A stretch of 64,000 bases of DNA from Venturia oleaginea (lineage: Eukaryota; Ascomycota; Dothideomycetes; Venturiales; Venturiaceae), in the NCBI GenBank assembly GCA_013176395.1, contig JABMLP010000001.1:1364001-1428000 (forward strand), in the 5' to 3' direction. A program made the position numbers and the translations under genes. Positions 35,042 to 47,385 of this stretch are shown piece after piece. The notes under the pieces were generated by a model, which was not told the origin of the DNA, made no database searches, and saw only the letters and a list, made by a program, of their open reading frames with translations. Every line of letters starts with the position of its first letter. Position 1 is the first letter of the stretch.

Positions 35042-36908
35042 ATGTTGCTCCGCCAGATCGACCTCAATACAGCATCTCAGCCCTTGTATCTTCCTGACGA
35101 GACGTTGCTCTTCATCCAAGATGCTGTTGGTCTGTATGAAGGGTGAGGAATGACTAGGACCACAGCCTCGAAATATCCTAGCTGATGGTGGCTCAGGAAA
35201 TACAAGATCCCTCAGTACCAGAATGGACGTGCCTATTTGACGTCCCACCGAGCATGCTATGTTGGGAACGATGAAGATGCTCGGAAATTCGCTGTCGCCG
35301 TGGACCTGAAGGATGTGGACCGCCCCGAACTCTATGTGCGTGTGGGCCTCCTGTGTACGACTTGGTCGTATTCCCAAGAGCTAATATGCATAGGCCGGCT
35401 TCCTGAAGTCTTCCCCAAAGATAACGCTATACTCGAAAGCCAGCAAGCAGTCGCCGCTGTCCATTCGTAATTCTCCCTACTCGTCCTCGCCTGTTCCCAA
35501 TCGACAGAGTAGTCCCTCGCGTCAGGTAGCTCCAGCTCCTGTTATGAACGCAAATGTAACCTGGATCTGCCCAATCTGCACCTTTGCCAATCCAGTACCT
35601 TTCAATTTCGACCCAGCCACAGCCAATACCCATACATACATTCCACCATGCCTCAGCTGTGGTATCAAACCGCCCATAATACATGTGGTCAAGGCAGCTT
35701 TGGCAGCAATATCACAACGGTCTTTGTACCCGGAACCAATTGTACCAAGTCAAGAGGCACGCGCCGAAACATTTCCATGTCCTCGTTGTACATTTGAGAA
35801 TTACTCGGAACTCATGATCTGCGAGGTGTGCGGCGCCTCTTTGGTAACAACGCCGGACAAACGTTTGAGCCTTGACAGAGCGGGAATAGCCAGACCTGAG
35901 TCACCAGGACCTATGCTCAAGAATCTGGACCTGAACGATGACCAGATACAAAGTGTGAAGTTTTCCTTTAGAAATGGCGGAGAAAAGATATTTTTTGAGC
36001 GACTCAAGGGAGCGCTTGTCCAGCGCAAATGGCTGCTTCAGAGTGCACCTCCAATTCCTCAACCGAAACCTTCTAATGATAGCGCCTCCGCTCCTGGCTC
36101 GGAAGCAGAGCTCGGTTACAGTTCCGTGGGAATAGCACGTCTTGAACAACGTGGACAGCAACTGAGGCAGAATAATCAGATGATCATTGGGAACGCGTTC
36201 GAGGATCTTGCTGCTCTGATGACATCGGCGAAGGAAGTCATTGCTCTTGCTGAGCGTTTCAGGGGACAAGCCAGTAGAGCAAATGGGACATCATCGGAAG
36301 CCAGCGCCATCCTCTCGCAATCAGCTTCAGCACTCGGTCTTACGGCCACGAAAGATACCCTGGGCTCTGACACTCTCTACATTTCCGAACTCTCGCGTAA
36401 CCTCGCGGAGTTTCTTACTGACGACAGTAGAAACCTGCTGAAGAGGGAAGGTGGCATCATGAGCCTCGTGGATCTCTGGGCGATTTTCAACCGCGCTCGC
36501 GGTGGTGTAGAATTGGTAAGTCCTGTGGAGTTCACCAAAGCAGCCGAAATGTGGGACAAACTTAAATTGCCAGTCCGTCTACGACGCTTCAAGAGTGGTC
36601 TCCTGGCTGTGCAAGGTAGAGACCGCACAGATGAGAAGACGATTGCTAATCTGCTTGCTTGGCTGAAAAATTTGCACAACGAACCCCCAGAGAAGGAGGT
36701 CGCGTGGGACTGGCAAGTCTTTGGACGAGGCGTTACGGCGCAAGAAACCGCTCAGAAGTTTGGATGGAGCGTTGGTGTTGCCGCTGAAGAGTTAGAGATG
36801 GCAGAGGAGAAGGGAGCACTTTGTCGAGAGCAAGGCCTCGATGGATTGAGATTCTGGGAGAATTGGCTGGTTAAAATACCGCAAATGCCAGACGACTTCG
36901 CGACATAA
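35042..36908 (+). CDS. VPS36: ESCRT-II subunit VPS36
   Basis: Three exons (35042-35142, 35197-35335, 35394-36908) give 584 residues. The N-terminal GLUE/PH half (LRQIDLNTASQP, KYKIPQYQNGRAYLTSHRA, VAVDLKDVDRPELY, AGFLKSSPKITLYS) is interrupted by two zinc fingers, as in yeast Vps36. The first is WICPICTFANP...PCLSCG (about 137-171) and the second FPCPRCTFENYSELMICEVCG (about 207-230). The GLUE domain then resumes (VKFSFRNGGEKIFFERLKGAL). The C-terminal EAP30 winged-helix part runs from about 300 (IMSLVDLWAIFNRARGG to LRFWENWL). VPS36 binds ubiquitin and phosphoinositides on endosomes and builds ESCRT-II with VPS22/VPS25 for multivesicular-body sorting. Confidence 0.92.
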
Positions 36909-37257
36909 CTTGTAATCTCTGTTTCACTTGTTAAGGCTGATGATGTCATGAAATTTTGAATGCGTATAATTCCTGTCCCGGGTGGTATTGCTGGCGTGGA
37001 TCAGCTTATTCATTTCTCTTATGCACCCACAGTGTTTAAAGGCTAGCTCTTTCCCGATGAATGTGGACTAACTTCAACAAGTCCACTCTAAGATCTATGG
37101 ACCCGATCACAGCCACCACTCTGGAATGCCTATTCCTAGCATAATTCGCAATGCTGCAGAGCTCGTCACTAGAACGAAAGCGCGAGAGACGTCTTTATCG
37201 AGATGTGATTGTAATTCAACCCTCCGTCACACCATCTCCCCACCAATACGTCCGGCA
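36909..37257. other. Convergent 3' flanks
   Basis: Short convergent region downstream of VPS36 and of the small membrane protein gene. Nothing further seen. Confidence 0.55.
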
Positions 37258-37747
37258 TCAAGTGGTCTTTTCGTCCAACTCTTCCAAGGCTAGCTTCTCC
37301 GACCCAATCTCGACTTCAACACTTTGACTTCCCCCAGAACGATGCCACAACGAACAAACAATCGTGGTGAGAACAAGACACCAAGGCAAGTATCTCAATA
37401 TCTCGCCATACTCGAGGCCCATCACTCTCCCTAAGATCATCGATAGAAGCACCCCAGCTGTCAGAAAATATCGTCTCAGTGGCTCTTCCTGAAATTGGTT
37501 GGAGTGGTGGTAGTTGAGCATAGCAAAACCGAAGTTGAAGAGGTAGAGCATCGACCAGATCATGGATCTATCTTTTGACTCGTCTATGTATTTCGGTGAT
37601 CATCAATTTTTGTTGTTGTTGGGAGTCCGGAGTGTTAGACTTACCGCCCTTCACCAGGCAAGCCCAAATCGATGCCTGAAGTAGTATCACGATTGGATGA
37701 TCGCAGAAGATGTGGACTTTATCGGTCCAGGATGTGGGAGTGGACAT
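37258..37747 (-). CDS. Small multi-pass membrane protein, conserved-looking, unknown function
   Basis: Two exons (37747-37645, 37583-37258) joined by a 61-bp intron (GTAAGT...CATAG) give 142 residues. About four hydrophobic segments are seen: VILLQASIWACLV, MIWSMLYLFNFGFAMLNY, YFLTAGVLLSMILGRVMGL and YLPWCLVLTTIVCSLW. They are separated by short loops (SNQFQEEPLRR) and followed by an acidic cytosolic tail. The splice join restores a clean frame from MSTPTSWTDKVH. I do not recognise the family. The size and layout suggest an organelle or ER membrane protein. Confidence 0.6.
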
Positions 37748-39214
37748 GACGGTTTGATTTTGAGGTTGGGGTGTGGAGTCTTCGGTCGAGACTTGAAGTC
37801 GAGGTTGCGAGTGTGACTAGCAATCGTCTGCATCCAAGACGTGCTCTCCAGGAATTCCAAAGCCTCGCACGAAGTGCTAAAAATACGTTTTCTGCTGACT
37901 GCATAAGCACCCCGCCGACAGCCAATATCTTGACCACATGCGCGAGCCGCTGCCTTAAAGTCAGCCTCGCGCCAAACACGCCCTCGAATCTTTAATGGAG
38001 AAGCCATGATGACGAGAGATATGTTGATTTGGGGGATTGTCATTAGGATTTGATGATTGATGCAGCCAGAGCGGGAGTGTTCGATGCGACCACAGATTGT
38101 GTCATCCGCTGAAAGGCTGGTGTCAGACATACTCTGTTTCTGGTTGTCGGTTGAGGCTGGATTACAGGCGTGATTAGGAGCGGGGGACCGCTTCGTGTGG
38201 TATGCTGGAATGATTTGCGCCAGAGTAGTGGCAACACTAATCGCTTTATCAGACGATCGTTAAATGGGAGCCGGTTCTCTAAGTATACACCACTGCTGAT
38301 CTCTCTGGAGTATTCTCCTGTGCTGACTGCCCATGAAAAAGCCACTTTCCTGGCCGACTGCCGCTGTCTCTAGATCAGCCCTGCGCTTCAATTCAGCTTT
38401 GCCTTGGAAGGCATTCAGTTCGACAATCGCATTGCGTTTCACCCAGAAAACCTAGCACGTTTCCTAACACCCGTTAGTTCTTTAGCCTTGCCATCCTTCA
38501 GATCATCTCTCTTTTTTATCTTCTTCCATCTTTATCCTGCTCGGCGGCTCTAAATAGTGCCATGAAGAACTCAAGATTATACTAACGATAAGCGCCTATG
38601 GAACCGTCCTCAAAATGTTGACTAATCCATATTCGAAAGTTGCAGCTATGATTATCGACACCGCCATACTAATAAGTGTGAGCTGAGATCCCAGCTTCTC
38701 GTCTCTGTAAAGAGTTCGGTGCCCAAAAGGACGCATTATCCTAGACGCGAAAGAAAATGAAAAGTCAAAAACGTCTGCCTTTCAAGGCATGCCAACGTCA
38801 GGCTACCTCTTGAAAACACTAGTAAAACATTGTCAGCACAAAAGATTCGCAAGGAGTCCTCAATCACAAAAGAGTGAAGATGGGAGAAGTAATCCAAAGA
38901 TAAACAGCACCAAGCTGACCTAGACGAACACTCAGCCAGTCTCGAAAAATCCTAGGCTGACCGTCAATGGGAATGTATGCATACCAGGGGGCTGAAATAA
39001 GAAAAAGGATAAAGAGGGTGAAAGGTGATCAACCCTGCCAGATGATATGTATACAAATCCAGCATAGTCCTGGTTCGTTGCTTGGATATCGTTACCTTTC
39101 AATTCCATGACGGTTCAGATACTCTGGACATTATACGAAAAAAATCTCCAAACTCCTAAAATGCTTCAGAAATAGCCGATGCATGATGACATAGAATGGC
39201 ACATCGTTCTTTTT
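37748..39214. other. Intergenic region
   Basis: No supported gene. A 147-aa frame at 37687-38130 (-) overlaps the first exon of the membrane protein in another frame and has no motif support. Confidence 0.45.
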
Positions 39215-40663
39215 TCAGAAACGACCACTCTGCCTTCTGCTCACACCTCCCGCATTCCCCCTCAAGTCCTGTAACCTCTGATTCAATGCTCCACTCGTAC
39301 CCAACCTCTCATTTTGATCATTACCAGGCGTGACCCCTCTCTTCAGAGGACTGCCCTCACGTTCTCTCTTTCCCTCGCTCGCTTGCCTTAAATGATTCGC
39401 ACTGGCCGCTTTCCTCAATGGACTAGCAGCATGCGAATACACCCCAAGGCTGCCTCCATCGCCTGTCGAAGGTCCACCTATGGAATGTCGCGTGGGAGAT
39501 GGCGGACGTGGGCTGGAAAAGACTGGTGGTGCGAGATTTACTGGCGGTCTTAACGGGCTCGATAGCTCTGCATGTGATGCCGCTGTTGTGAATGCGCGGG
39601 ATGAATATGCCGTAGCAGCCGGTGTGCTGTACGAAGGTGTACCAGCTCGTGAAGCTCGTGTCGTGCCTTGGAGGTGCATCTCATTGTCCGGGTCGAATTG
39701 AGAAGCGTAATTTGGGTTCGGATTCGGCCTGAATCCTCGGTTGATGATGGTGTATGTGGGATATGCGTCAACCTCCGTTGTTTGCATGGGATCCGTTCCC
39801 ATTTCTTTGTGTGAAGGAGACTTCGCTCGCTGCCGTGGTGGCGTCTGGATTCCCACATCTCTTGCCGGTCGATTGATATTGGGATGGACGTATTTGGTGT
39901 CATATTCTCTCTGAGCCTCTGTTGCGATGATCCGGTTGTCTTTTTCGAGCTGCGAGTAGTAGGATTGCAGCATGTGGCCTTGGACGGAGAGAATGGTGGC
40001 CATGAATATCGTCTTCGCGATTGTGACGCTTGGGTATGGATCTAGTGGCTTGATGGGGAGGAACGACCAATATATCATGATATGGGCCGGGCTGAACAGA
40101 CAGAATAGGTGCACGCAAAGTGGAGGTGGAGCCCATACTGCCAGCTCTGTGACTTCACGTGTAGGGTCTGGATGAGCGCGTGCTTCAGCTTTCAAGGAGC
40201 CAGTCAAGTTGTAGATGAATCGTAGAGGCGAATTCGTGATAGGAGAGCTGTCGACACGTACTCGTCGGGCGGAGGGTGTAGGAGGAAGGTCCTCAACAGA
40301 TCGTTCAAATAGTCGGTACGGCCGTCGTTTCCAGAAGGTGTACCAGGCGTTAGCGGTGGAGACGAAGGCGAGGAAACATACAATCGTTCTGGCAAACCAG
40401 AGCAGCCATCCACTGCCGCGTCTGAGAGACGAGTCTCCAAAGACATCGTCATCATCGAGCGAGACTGAGGTTCCAGTATTTGCTATAGCGAGCAGGAAGA
40501 CAAAGTTGACGCCCACGCCAATCAATGTTCCATATGTCTTTTGAAACTCTTCCCAGTCCTGCGAGTTCAATTCCTCCAAGAACCAAATGGCCCAGTCGGC
40601 CGGATCGAGCTTGGCCCTGATGCGCTCTCTCCACGGAGCTTGACGAACGACGCGACGAGACAT
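39215..40663 (-). CDS. NUR1: Nuclear rim protein NUR1 family (DUF2418)
   Basis: Single exon, 482 residues. The N-terminal block ARVR-like APWRERIRAKLDPADWAIWF, then LNSQDWEEFQ, and membrane segments around LIGVGVNFVFLLAIANTG and WLLWFARTIVCFLAFVSTAN, define the NUR1/Mug154 family. Two more segments occur near FCLFSPAHIMIYWSFLPI and TIAKTIFMATILSVQGHML. The C-terminal 200 residues are Ser/Pro-rich and disordered (SPLRPPVNLAPPVFSSPRP). Nur1 sits in the inner nuclear membrane with Heh1/Lem2 and anchors rDNA and silent chromatin to the nuclear edge. The start MSRRVVRQ is the first ATG of the frame. Confidence 0.88.
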   Translation of the reverse strand: MSRRVVRQAPWRERIRAKLDPADWAIWFLEELNSQDWEEFQKTYGTLIGVGVNFVFLLAIANTGTSVSLDDDDVFGDSSLRRGSGWLLWFARTIVCFLAFVSTANAWYTFWKRRPYRLFERSVEDLPPTPSARRVRVDSSPITNSPLRFIYNLTGSLKAEARAHPDPTREVTELAVWAPPPLCVHLFCLFSPAHIMIYWSFLPIKPLDPYPSVTIAKTIFMATILSVQGHMLQSYYSQLEKDNRIIATEAQREYDTKYVHPNINRPARDVGIQTPPRQRAKSPSHKEMGTDPMQTTEVDAYPTYTIINRGFRPNPNPNYASQFDPDNEMHLQGTTRASRAGTPSYSTPAATAYSSRAFTTAASHAELSSPLRPPVNLAPPVFSSPRPPSPTRHSIGGPSTGDGGSLGVYSHAASPLRKAASANHLRQASEGKREREGSPLKRGVTPGNDQNERLGTSGALNQRLQDLRGNAGGVSRRQSGRF

Positions 40664-40873
40664 GATTGAAGTTGATGAGGAGTCTTTTACATTATGGGGA
40701 TTCCGGGCTCGAAATTATATATCGTCGGTTGCTGGGCGGGTCGGAATGTTGTTGTTTGCTTGCATTAATGTTTTCGAATGTTTTTCCTCTCATGACGATC
40801 TGGAGCTAGCTCACAAAGAGCTCCCCCTCTACATATCGCCGTTCCCGCCCATAACACCAAGCATTACAGCGAC
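40664..40873. promoter_or_regulatory. Compact divergent promoter of NUR1 and VMA7
   Basis: Only 210 bp separates the two start codons, so both transcripts must be driven from this interval. No specific motif is claimed. Confidence 0.55.
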
Positions 40874-41374
40874 ATGGCCCAACCAACCTCAGCCTACAAA
40901 GATAGGCAATTCCTTGCCGTCATAGGGGATGAGGACTCCGTTACAGGTCTTCTCCTGGCAGGTGTCGGTGTATGTCTACTCCCTCTAATCTGCCTAATCG
41001 CACCGAGAAGCCCGAACTGTAGCTAATTCTTTGCGCTTAATAGCACGTAACAGCTCCTCCAGACGCCCAAAAGAACTTCCTCGTCGTCGATGCGAAAACA
41101 GAAACTGCAGCTATCGAGGCCGCCTTCGATAACTTCACCGATAAGAGGAAAGACATAGCCATCCTGCTCATAAATCAACACGTACCACTCACGGAATCTC
41201 TTTGCGTCCACAAGGATACTAATGGAATACTAGATCGCCGAGAAGATACGTCACAGAGTCGATGCCTACACACAAGCCTTTCCGAGTTTACTAGAGATCC
41301 CATCGAAAGACCATCCATACGACCCAGAGAAGGACAGCGTACTGAAGCGAGTGAGGAGGCTGTTTGGAGAGTAG
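40874..41374 (+). CDS. VMA7: V-type ATPase V1 subunit F
   Basis: Three exons (40874-40969, 41044-41181, 41234-41374) give 124 residues. The sequence starts [20 protein letters not shown] with [15 protein letters not shown], then [39 protein letters not shown] and a C-terminus around [18 protein letters not shown]. This is the full subunit F. It is part of the central rotor stalk of the vacuolar proton pump and couples V1 ATP hydrolysis to V0 proton transport. The first splice donor is best placed as GGT|GTATGT. Length equals the family norm. Confidence 0.95.
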
Positions 41375-43866
41375 ACGCACAATCGAATGGAGAGAATAGA
41401 ACTTGCATATACCTAGAGATCTGGTTTGTTCCTGGCATGGACCCAAGGCACAGCTAATGAATGGCGAGTCGATCACGTGATGCAGGATGAGGCAATCAGA
41501 TAGTTCGGCATAAAAGGAGCACTGCTGTCGCTACAGTCTATGATCAGCGCTGTGAATCGATTTGATAACCCTGTAGTTATTATATTCCAACATCTGCTCA
41601 TTATCTTTTCTGCAGACTGATTTACCTCATAAAATCATGTTTGAAAGAGCTTGGAAAAAGACCTTTGCGGTAATGGATATTGCTGACCATAACAAAGTTG
41701 ATCATCATCACCAGCGCTTCCACAAGTTGGATCTTCGTCAAAACCCGTGCATCGCCATCGCCGGACCCTCTCGCTATTATCTAGGATACCACGACATCTA
41801 AGGGCGATTTGAAAGCAGAGGCAACGCCACTCCAAGCATGTGAAGATAGGAACGATTGGTTTTCTAATGGTTCGGCACGAATGGACGGATGTTAGAATAT
41901 TTATACTGTTGATACACACGTTCCACCGCATTCTATCGAGCGAGGTCACGTCTCAACCTCCTTATACTTGCAAGATTAGCGCTAGGAGCTCCTATAAATA
42001 GATAGCACTGGTCGGGTTGTGCCGGTTGACAAAGATGTCAAGGAAAAGACTATGAGGGTGCCTTGGTGGATTTCATTTCAAAGTCGCGGTAGAGAAGGAG
42101 AGAAAGGTCCTCCAAGGGCGTGAAATATAGAAAAAAGGAACATGGATGATGATGGGGATGGGCATAATGATGGTGCCTCTCCCGCTCTGATGGTAATACA
42201 CTACAATTTTACTCATTGGCATTATTGCACCATGTTTCTCTTATTGAGATCATGTATCATCGGTCAAACCTTCGACTTTAGAGAGTAAGTGATACAAGAT
42301 AAACACACTCGAAACGAAGCCGGGCCGTATCGTAAGCAATTGCTTTTGGTCATTCTATGGAAGTATATTCGCAGCTATATCATCTTCTTTTATACTATAC
42401 CCTATGGCTATAAGCGAGAACGTTACAATACACCACGAAGACTCGGTTTTTTAGAAACACGATAGCCGAATCTAGCCATGGAACTGATCGAGATGTTAAA
42501 GTACTATGGCCCTGTTGGAAGTATAAATCTGGCCATTATTAAGATTTGACTAAGTCACAGACCTGAATGAAGACTGAAATCGAGCAGGCTCATGCGGTGT
42601 GGCCTATTAGGTCAAATATTGGGAAGGGCTCGGACAGTAATGGTGTCGAGCTTGTTTCTATGGCGAAATGAGTATCTTGATGAGAAAAAATGCTATGCGA
42701 GTCTGATGGTCTGTGGTTCTCACGGACTCTGTGCATTAAACTTTCAATCCCACTGTATTACCGACATCTACCCCTGTAATCAAGTGACCATATAGCCTAG
42801 TAGAATAGACAACACCAGGCTACCAAATGTGACAGATACAGTCCATGATGAAAAAATCGAAAAGAATCCTCCAATACCAAAGAGCTTATATGTGCCCCAG
42901 TGACTGGACAGTATGGCAGTGCAAGCGCTTGTGGACGTCACAGATAATATGGTGAAAATGGGTAGTTATATGATATAGATTTTGCACATGTTCTGAACAA
43001 CAAGGCGAGCATAAACACTCGAAGTTATGGGCCCTTATGCCGGCCACGAAGCTCGCAAATTCTCTGCCTGCTGGCTGCAGCTTTTAGAAAGAATAACTGA
43101 TCCAATCTTTATGCTTGGCTTGCCTTTTGTGCAGTTGTCGTCGAGAAGGGCATTATTTCCTTGGTAGCCTGGGCATGGGCGAATCATTTCCAGAGGACAT
43201 GAACAAGCAGAAAAGTAATGTTTTTGCCCTGGCAGAAAGTGGAGGCGGGCGGTCAACTCTCTTGAATATATAAGTAGAAGCTTTTCCTGCTGAAACATTA
43301 TCTTACTGACCCATAGCTCAGCGATCCGAACATGGGTTCCTCAGGTAACTATTTCGAACGTGTCGCGATCTCGTAAGTTACGAATGGTACGGAGGTAGAT
43401 GCGCTTGCAAGCTTCCGAAGCTCGACGCCAATAGGTTCAGCTATGCAATTGTCGTTGGATTCTTGAATTGGACTAGGAGAGAAAGTTGCGCGCAACTCTT
43501 CGGATTAACTGAGATTTAGGAAGTCAAAGAGACTCAAAGTTGAGGTTGAAGTTCGGTTGCTGGAAACCCTTCTTTATCGGCAACTATCGAGTCAGGCTAT
43601 ACCAGAGGAGATAGCACATTATTCGTCTCCAACCCTCCCGTTCGACGCATCCATTCCTTTCGTCAGCAATGAATCCTTATCAACCATCGGATCTCTGCTC
43701 CCGCTCACGTCTATCCGGCATGCCAGAAGCGATGAGGCCGCTCGCTCACTGTGGGCGCGGAGAGTGCCAAAGAACAAGTCTCGAGAGCAGTCTTCTGACA
43801 CTATCCACGCGTGTTGCAAGTCCTCCTCACATTGCGCAAACGATCCAATCCATCGTATAGCTCATC
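41375..43866. other. Gene-poor region
   Basis: About 2.5 kb with no supported gene. Several short frames occur (for example 43035-43298 minus and 43557-43880 plus) without splice partners or motifs. Confidence 0.5.
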
Positions 43867-45167
43867 ATGGCAATCATTAGGCCTCAAGCTCCGCCATCCC
43901 TTTCCATACCCCTTTCGTCCTCCCTCGTCACCATCAAGGCGCTTGACACAACGCTCCAGCTTTACGTTAGGTCTGAGAATTTCCTGAGCCCAGTCATACC
44001 TGGCCATGAGATCTACAACTGTCCAACCATGGCATTCCTGGTCACTAATCAAGCTACGGGTCAAACTATCCTTTTTGACGCAGGCACAAGGAAAGACTAT
44101 TGGAATTATTCCCCTCTGGTAGCAGGAAGGTTTTCAAAAGGTGTCAACGTCAAAGGCATGCGGATCGACAAAGGCGTCCGCGAAGTCTTGGAGGACGCCA
44201 AGGTAAATATCGGTGAGCTCGAGAGCGTGGTGTGGAGGTGAGCTACATGGAGAATGAAGAGATACCGGGAGAAGGCGACTGAATTTTCTTTGTAGTCATT
44301 GGCATTTCGATCACATTGGAGACATGTCCAAGTTCCCGCCCTCGGTCAACATTGTGGTTGGTCCCGGCTTTAAGGAAAATCTGCTTCCTGGTTATCCGTC
44401 CAATCCTGAGTCTGCACTTTTGGAATCTGATTACTCGTATGTAAGCGCTCCACTTGCCTCTTCGAGATGGACCTCATTCAGGAGTTTGCAGAGGACATGA
44501 ACTCAACGAAATCGTCTTCGATTCCGACCTCAAAATCGGCCAGTTTCATGCTCTGGACTATTTTGGTGACGGGTCTTTCTATCTACTTGATGTTCCTGGG
44601 CACGCTATCGGCCACATGTGTGGTCTAGCTCGAACCACGCCCAGCACTTATGTACTCTTAGGCGCTGATGCATGCCATTTCGCTGGCAGCCTAAGGCCAT
44701 CTACATATGTGCCTCTGCCAGACACTTTGGACGGCGAAGTATTCGGTCTTGATGAAGTTTTCCCAAGTTCTTGTCCTTGCACCCTGTTTGGAGACTGCCA
44801 CCCAGGTCACAGTGAGGAGATTAAGCGAACAACATCTTACTACGCCGCTAGTAAAGCTGCAGGAAGCGCGTACGTGGATCCCGATATTGCGAATAAGAGT
44901 ATCGAAGGTATGAAAGAATTCGATGCCTGCCCCGATATCCTCGTATGCCTCGCTCACGACCCTGGCTTATTTGAGGTACTGCCACTTCTGAATATGTCCC
45001 CAACCAATGACATCAATGATTGGCAAGCCAAAGGATACAAAGAGAAAACGAAATGGAGATTCTTGAACGAGTTACCGAGAGATGGGAAGCCAGGAAGAAG
45101 ACCAATTATTCTTGGTTTCTGGAGGGACGGCAAGCGCGTCGATGTTACTGCGGCCTTGAAGAAATGA
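43867..45167 (+). CDS. Metallo-beta-lactamase-fold hydrolase
   Basis: Three exons (43867-44237, 44296-44436, 44492-45167) give 395 residues. The second donor is GTATGT at 44437, which is what restores the frame. Zinc ligands are visible: HWHFDH at residues 125-130 (HxHxDH), the later His in LLDVPGHAIGH, and Asp in VLLGADACHFAG. The surrounding FGDGSFYLLD and LARTTPSTYVLLGADACH match a large fungal lactonase/hydrolase-like group. Such enzymes hydrolyse lactones, thioesters or related bonds with a di-metal site; the substrate is unknown. No signal peptide is present, so a cytosolic location is likely. The first exon ends right before the HxHxDH codons. Confidence 0.85.
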
Positions 45168-46486
45168 ATCAACACGAGTAAGTACATGGCTCATCTTCTC
45201 TCTCTTCGGGCTTTTCCCATAGTGATACCTGCTGTCCGCAGGAGGTGGTCCATTTCCCCATCAATTGCATCGTTTTTTGAAATTCCCCCGAACTATGTTT
45301 CCAGAACATGTAGAATCCTCCACACTGAACCCATTCGCCCAAACACTGTAAAACGCAATGCCAGGAATATCCACCACCTCAGCCTTGTTTCTTTTTGGCA
45401 ACCAGCCTGCTCTGAGGATGCGAGGCCTTCATATGGTATCTGCTTCTATTGCTTGCTCTCAGTTTAGAGATTTGGTAGGAATATTTTATTGAAGCTGAGT
45501 ACAACGCAATATAGAATGATCTACCTGCTCTACAAAAGCTTCCGGTTAGTACGAAAATGAGTACGCACTGCTGGTTGGTAGAGGCAATGGGTTGGAACGC
45601 GCAGAAACTGAGGCTATGTATAAAGCGGACGAGCGAGTATGGGCAAACGACATTCATTAATGGTTTCTTTTCCACGTTCATCTACTATCTGCGGCATGAA
45701 GTTATGCTGAATTGTGTTACTTAATCTTGTGGAGTCGATACGCGCCCTTGCTGGCGTGGTTGGTGTATCGAATCAACTAGGGGCCTCAAACGAATAAGTA
45801 ACAGCCGCTGAGCCAATCTCGAACTTACCTACGAAAGTCGTTAGATGTGGTGGTACGTGTCTACCTTCTTAACAATGTCCAAATCCAAGCTTATACTTTT
45901 CAGGACACCTCCTACGCGACGAGATCTTCGACATAAAATAGACAAAAGACGTAGAAGCAGCAGCTCTGAACTATCTAGTTAGCAATACGCAAATTGGTCA
46001 GTAGACTTCTTTCCCTTCTTGGATTCGCGCCCCTTCCCTCAGCCTTGCCATAAAGCCCGATGAAATCGAAAGGCAATCGCAAACAAATTCCCTAAGCCCT
46101 TCGGCTACAGAGATCCATTAAGTCAGCTTTCCTAATGCTCTTTGCTAACATAACGCTGTGTTGGTTAAATTTCCAATTGCGAAGGGGCTTATTCAATGGT
46201 GGCGATGTGACGAATCAATTGTAACCGATTGCTATCAAACAGAAGGGAAACGAGGGTGTTTAATTCAGCATGAAGGCGCGCCGCCGGCGAAGGGAGTTGA
46301 TACCCTTTATATTAGTTGTTCTGAATCGGACTTGGAGGACCTGTACTGACTGACTTACCTTTCTGACAGGTTGAACAGAATGTGCCTATTAATGAACACA
46401 GATTTCCAAAGTTTCTTCCTTGATGATTTCTACTGGAAGAGGACTTCGGGTTATGCCAATAGATTCAAATATCGTTGAAATGTATA
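45168..46486. other. Gene-poor region next to transposon copy 2
   Basis: No supported gene. A 63-aa frame at 46158-46349 (+) is present but unrecognised. This marks the start of the transposon-rich accessory part. Confidence 0.5.
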
Positions 46487-47246
46487 ACGTATTCCCCCAC
46501 CGAGCCGGCCAAACCACCGAGCCGACCACTTTTCCTTGGCACGACCAACTCATGTTACGACCCTTCAATTTTATCGCTATCAACAATAGATTCCAAGTCC
46601 GTCGTGCTACTATCTGATTCAGAAGATATCTCGATATTCTTTTTACACCTTCGCGTATTGTGCCCAGTCGTGCCGCAGTTCCCACAGCGCCTTTGAGTTG
46701 GTCGGGCTGTTTCTCGATCACCACTACTACCAGTATTCTTTGATCCCTGAGGCGCAACAGACGCCTCAGCAGCTATCCGCGCTGCTGCAGTCCCTTACTC
46801 TACAGTACCACCTTGCTGGATCCGCTTCCTTTTGCGCCATTTTCGCTTCGTCATTACTGCCAATTGCTCTTCAAGCTCGTGGTTTCGTGCAATAAGTAGA
46901 GCGTTCTGGTGTAGCATCAATTCAGCGCGAATCCTCGCGAATCGAGATCGAGGTTATATTGGATAATCGTTTGCTCTTCTATCGTAGTGAGCTTATGAGA
47001 GTTTGGGCGAGTTTGAGATGGAGAGGTGATTCCGCGGAGCCGATCAGAGAGCCTTTGGTGTTTGAGGTTAATGGCTGTAGCAGCGCGCCGTAGGCTTTGA
47101 AATTGGCCAAAGGTATAAGCCTGAAGAGCGAGATCAATTCTACCTTCTTCTTGAACGGCTATCGCATTGCGTTGTTGAGACAGTACGTGTTAAAGAGGAT
47201 AAGGGCTGTGCCAAGGAAAAGTGGCCGGCTCGGTGATGGAATACGT
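46487..47246 (-). mobile_element. Deletion derivative of a pogo/Fot1-type DNA transposon, copy 2
   Basis: Same structure as 11917-12680: termini ACGTATTCC...GGAATACGT, flanking TA (46485-46486 and 47247-47248), the HTH-coding end and the CCHC zinc-knuckle end, and no DDE core. Differences from copy 1 are few point changes plus a re-arranged terminal repeat: a duplicated CACCGAGCCG-type motif is on the left here and on the right in copy 1. The initiator ATG of the transposase remnant is changed (GTACTGTCTCAACAA in place of ATGTCTCAACAA). Confidence 0.85.
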
Positions 47247-47385
47247 TACTTGTTGAATGCAATCGGCAAGAAGAACAACTCCGAGATCGCCATGCAGCCC
47301 AGACTCCCACAAAGACAGAACCCCGCTTTTATCAACTCAATCCGCCTTAATCTATACTAATTTGCGTGTTCCAGTTGTCCAATTA

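Noticed and set aside
37687..38130. 147-aa minus-strand frame
   Set aside because: Overlaps exon 1 of the small membrane protein in another frame; composition not protein-like.
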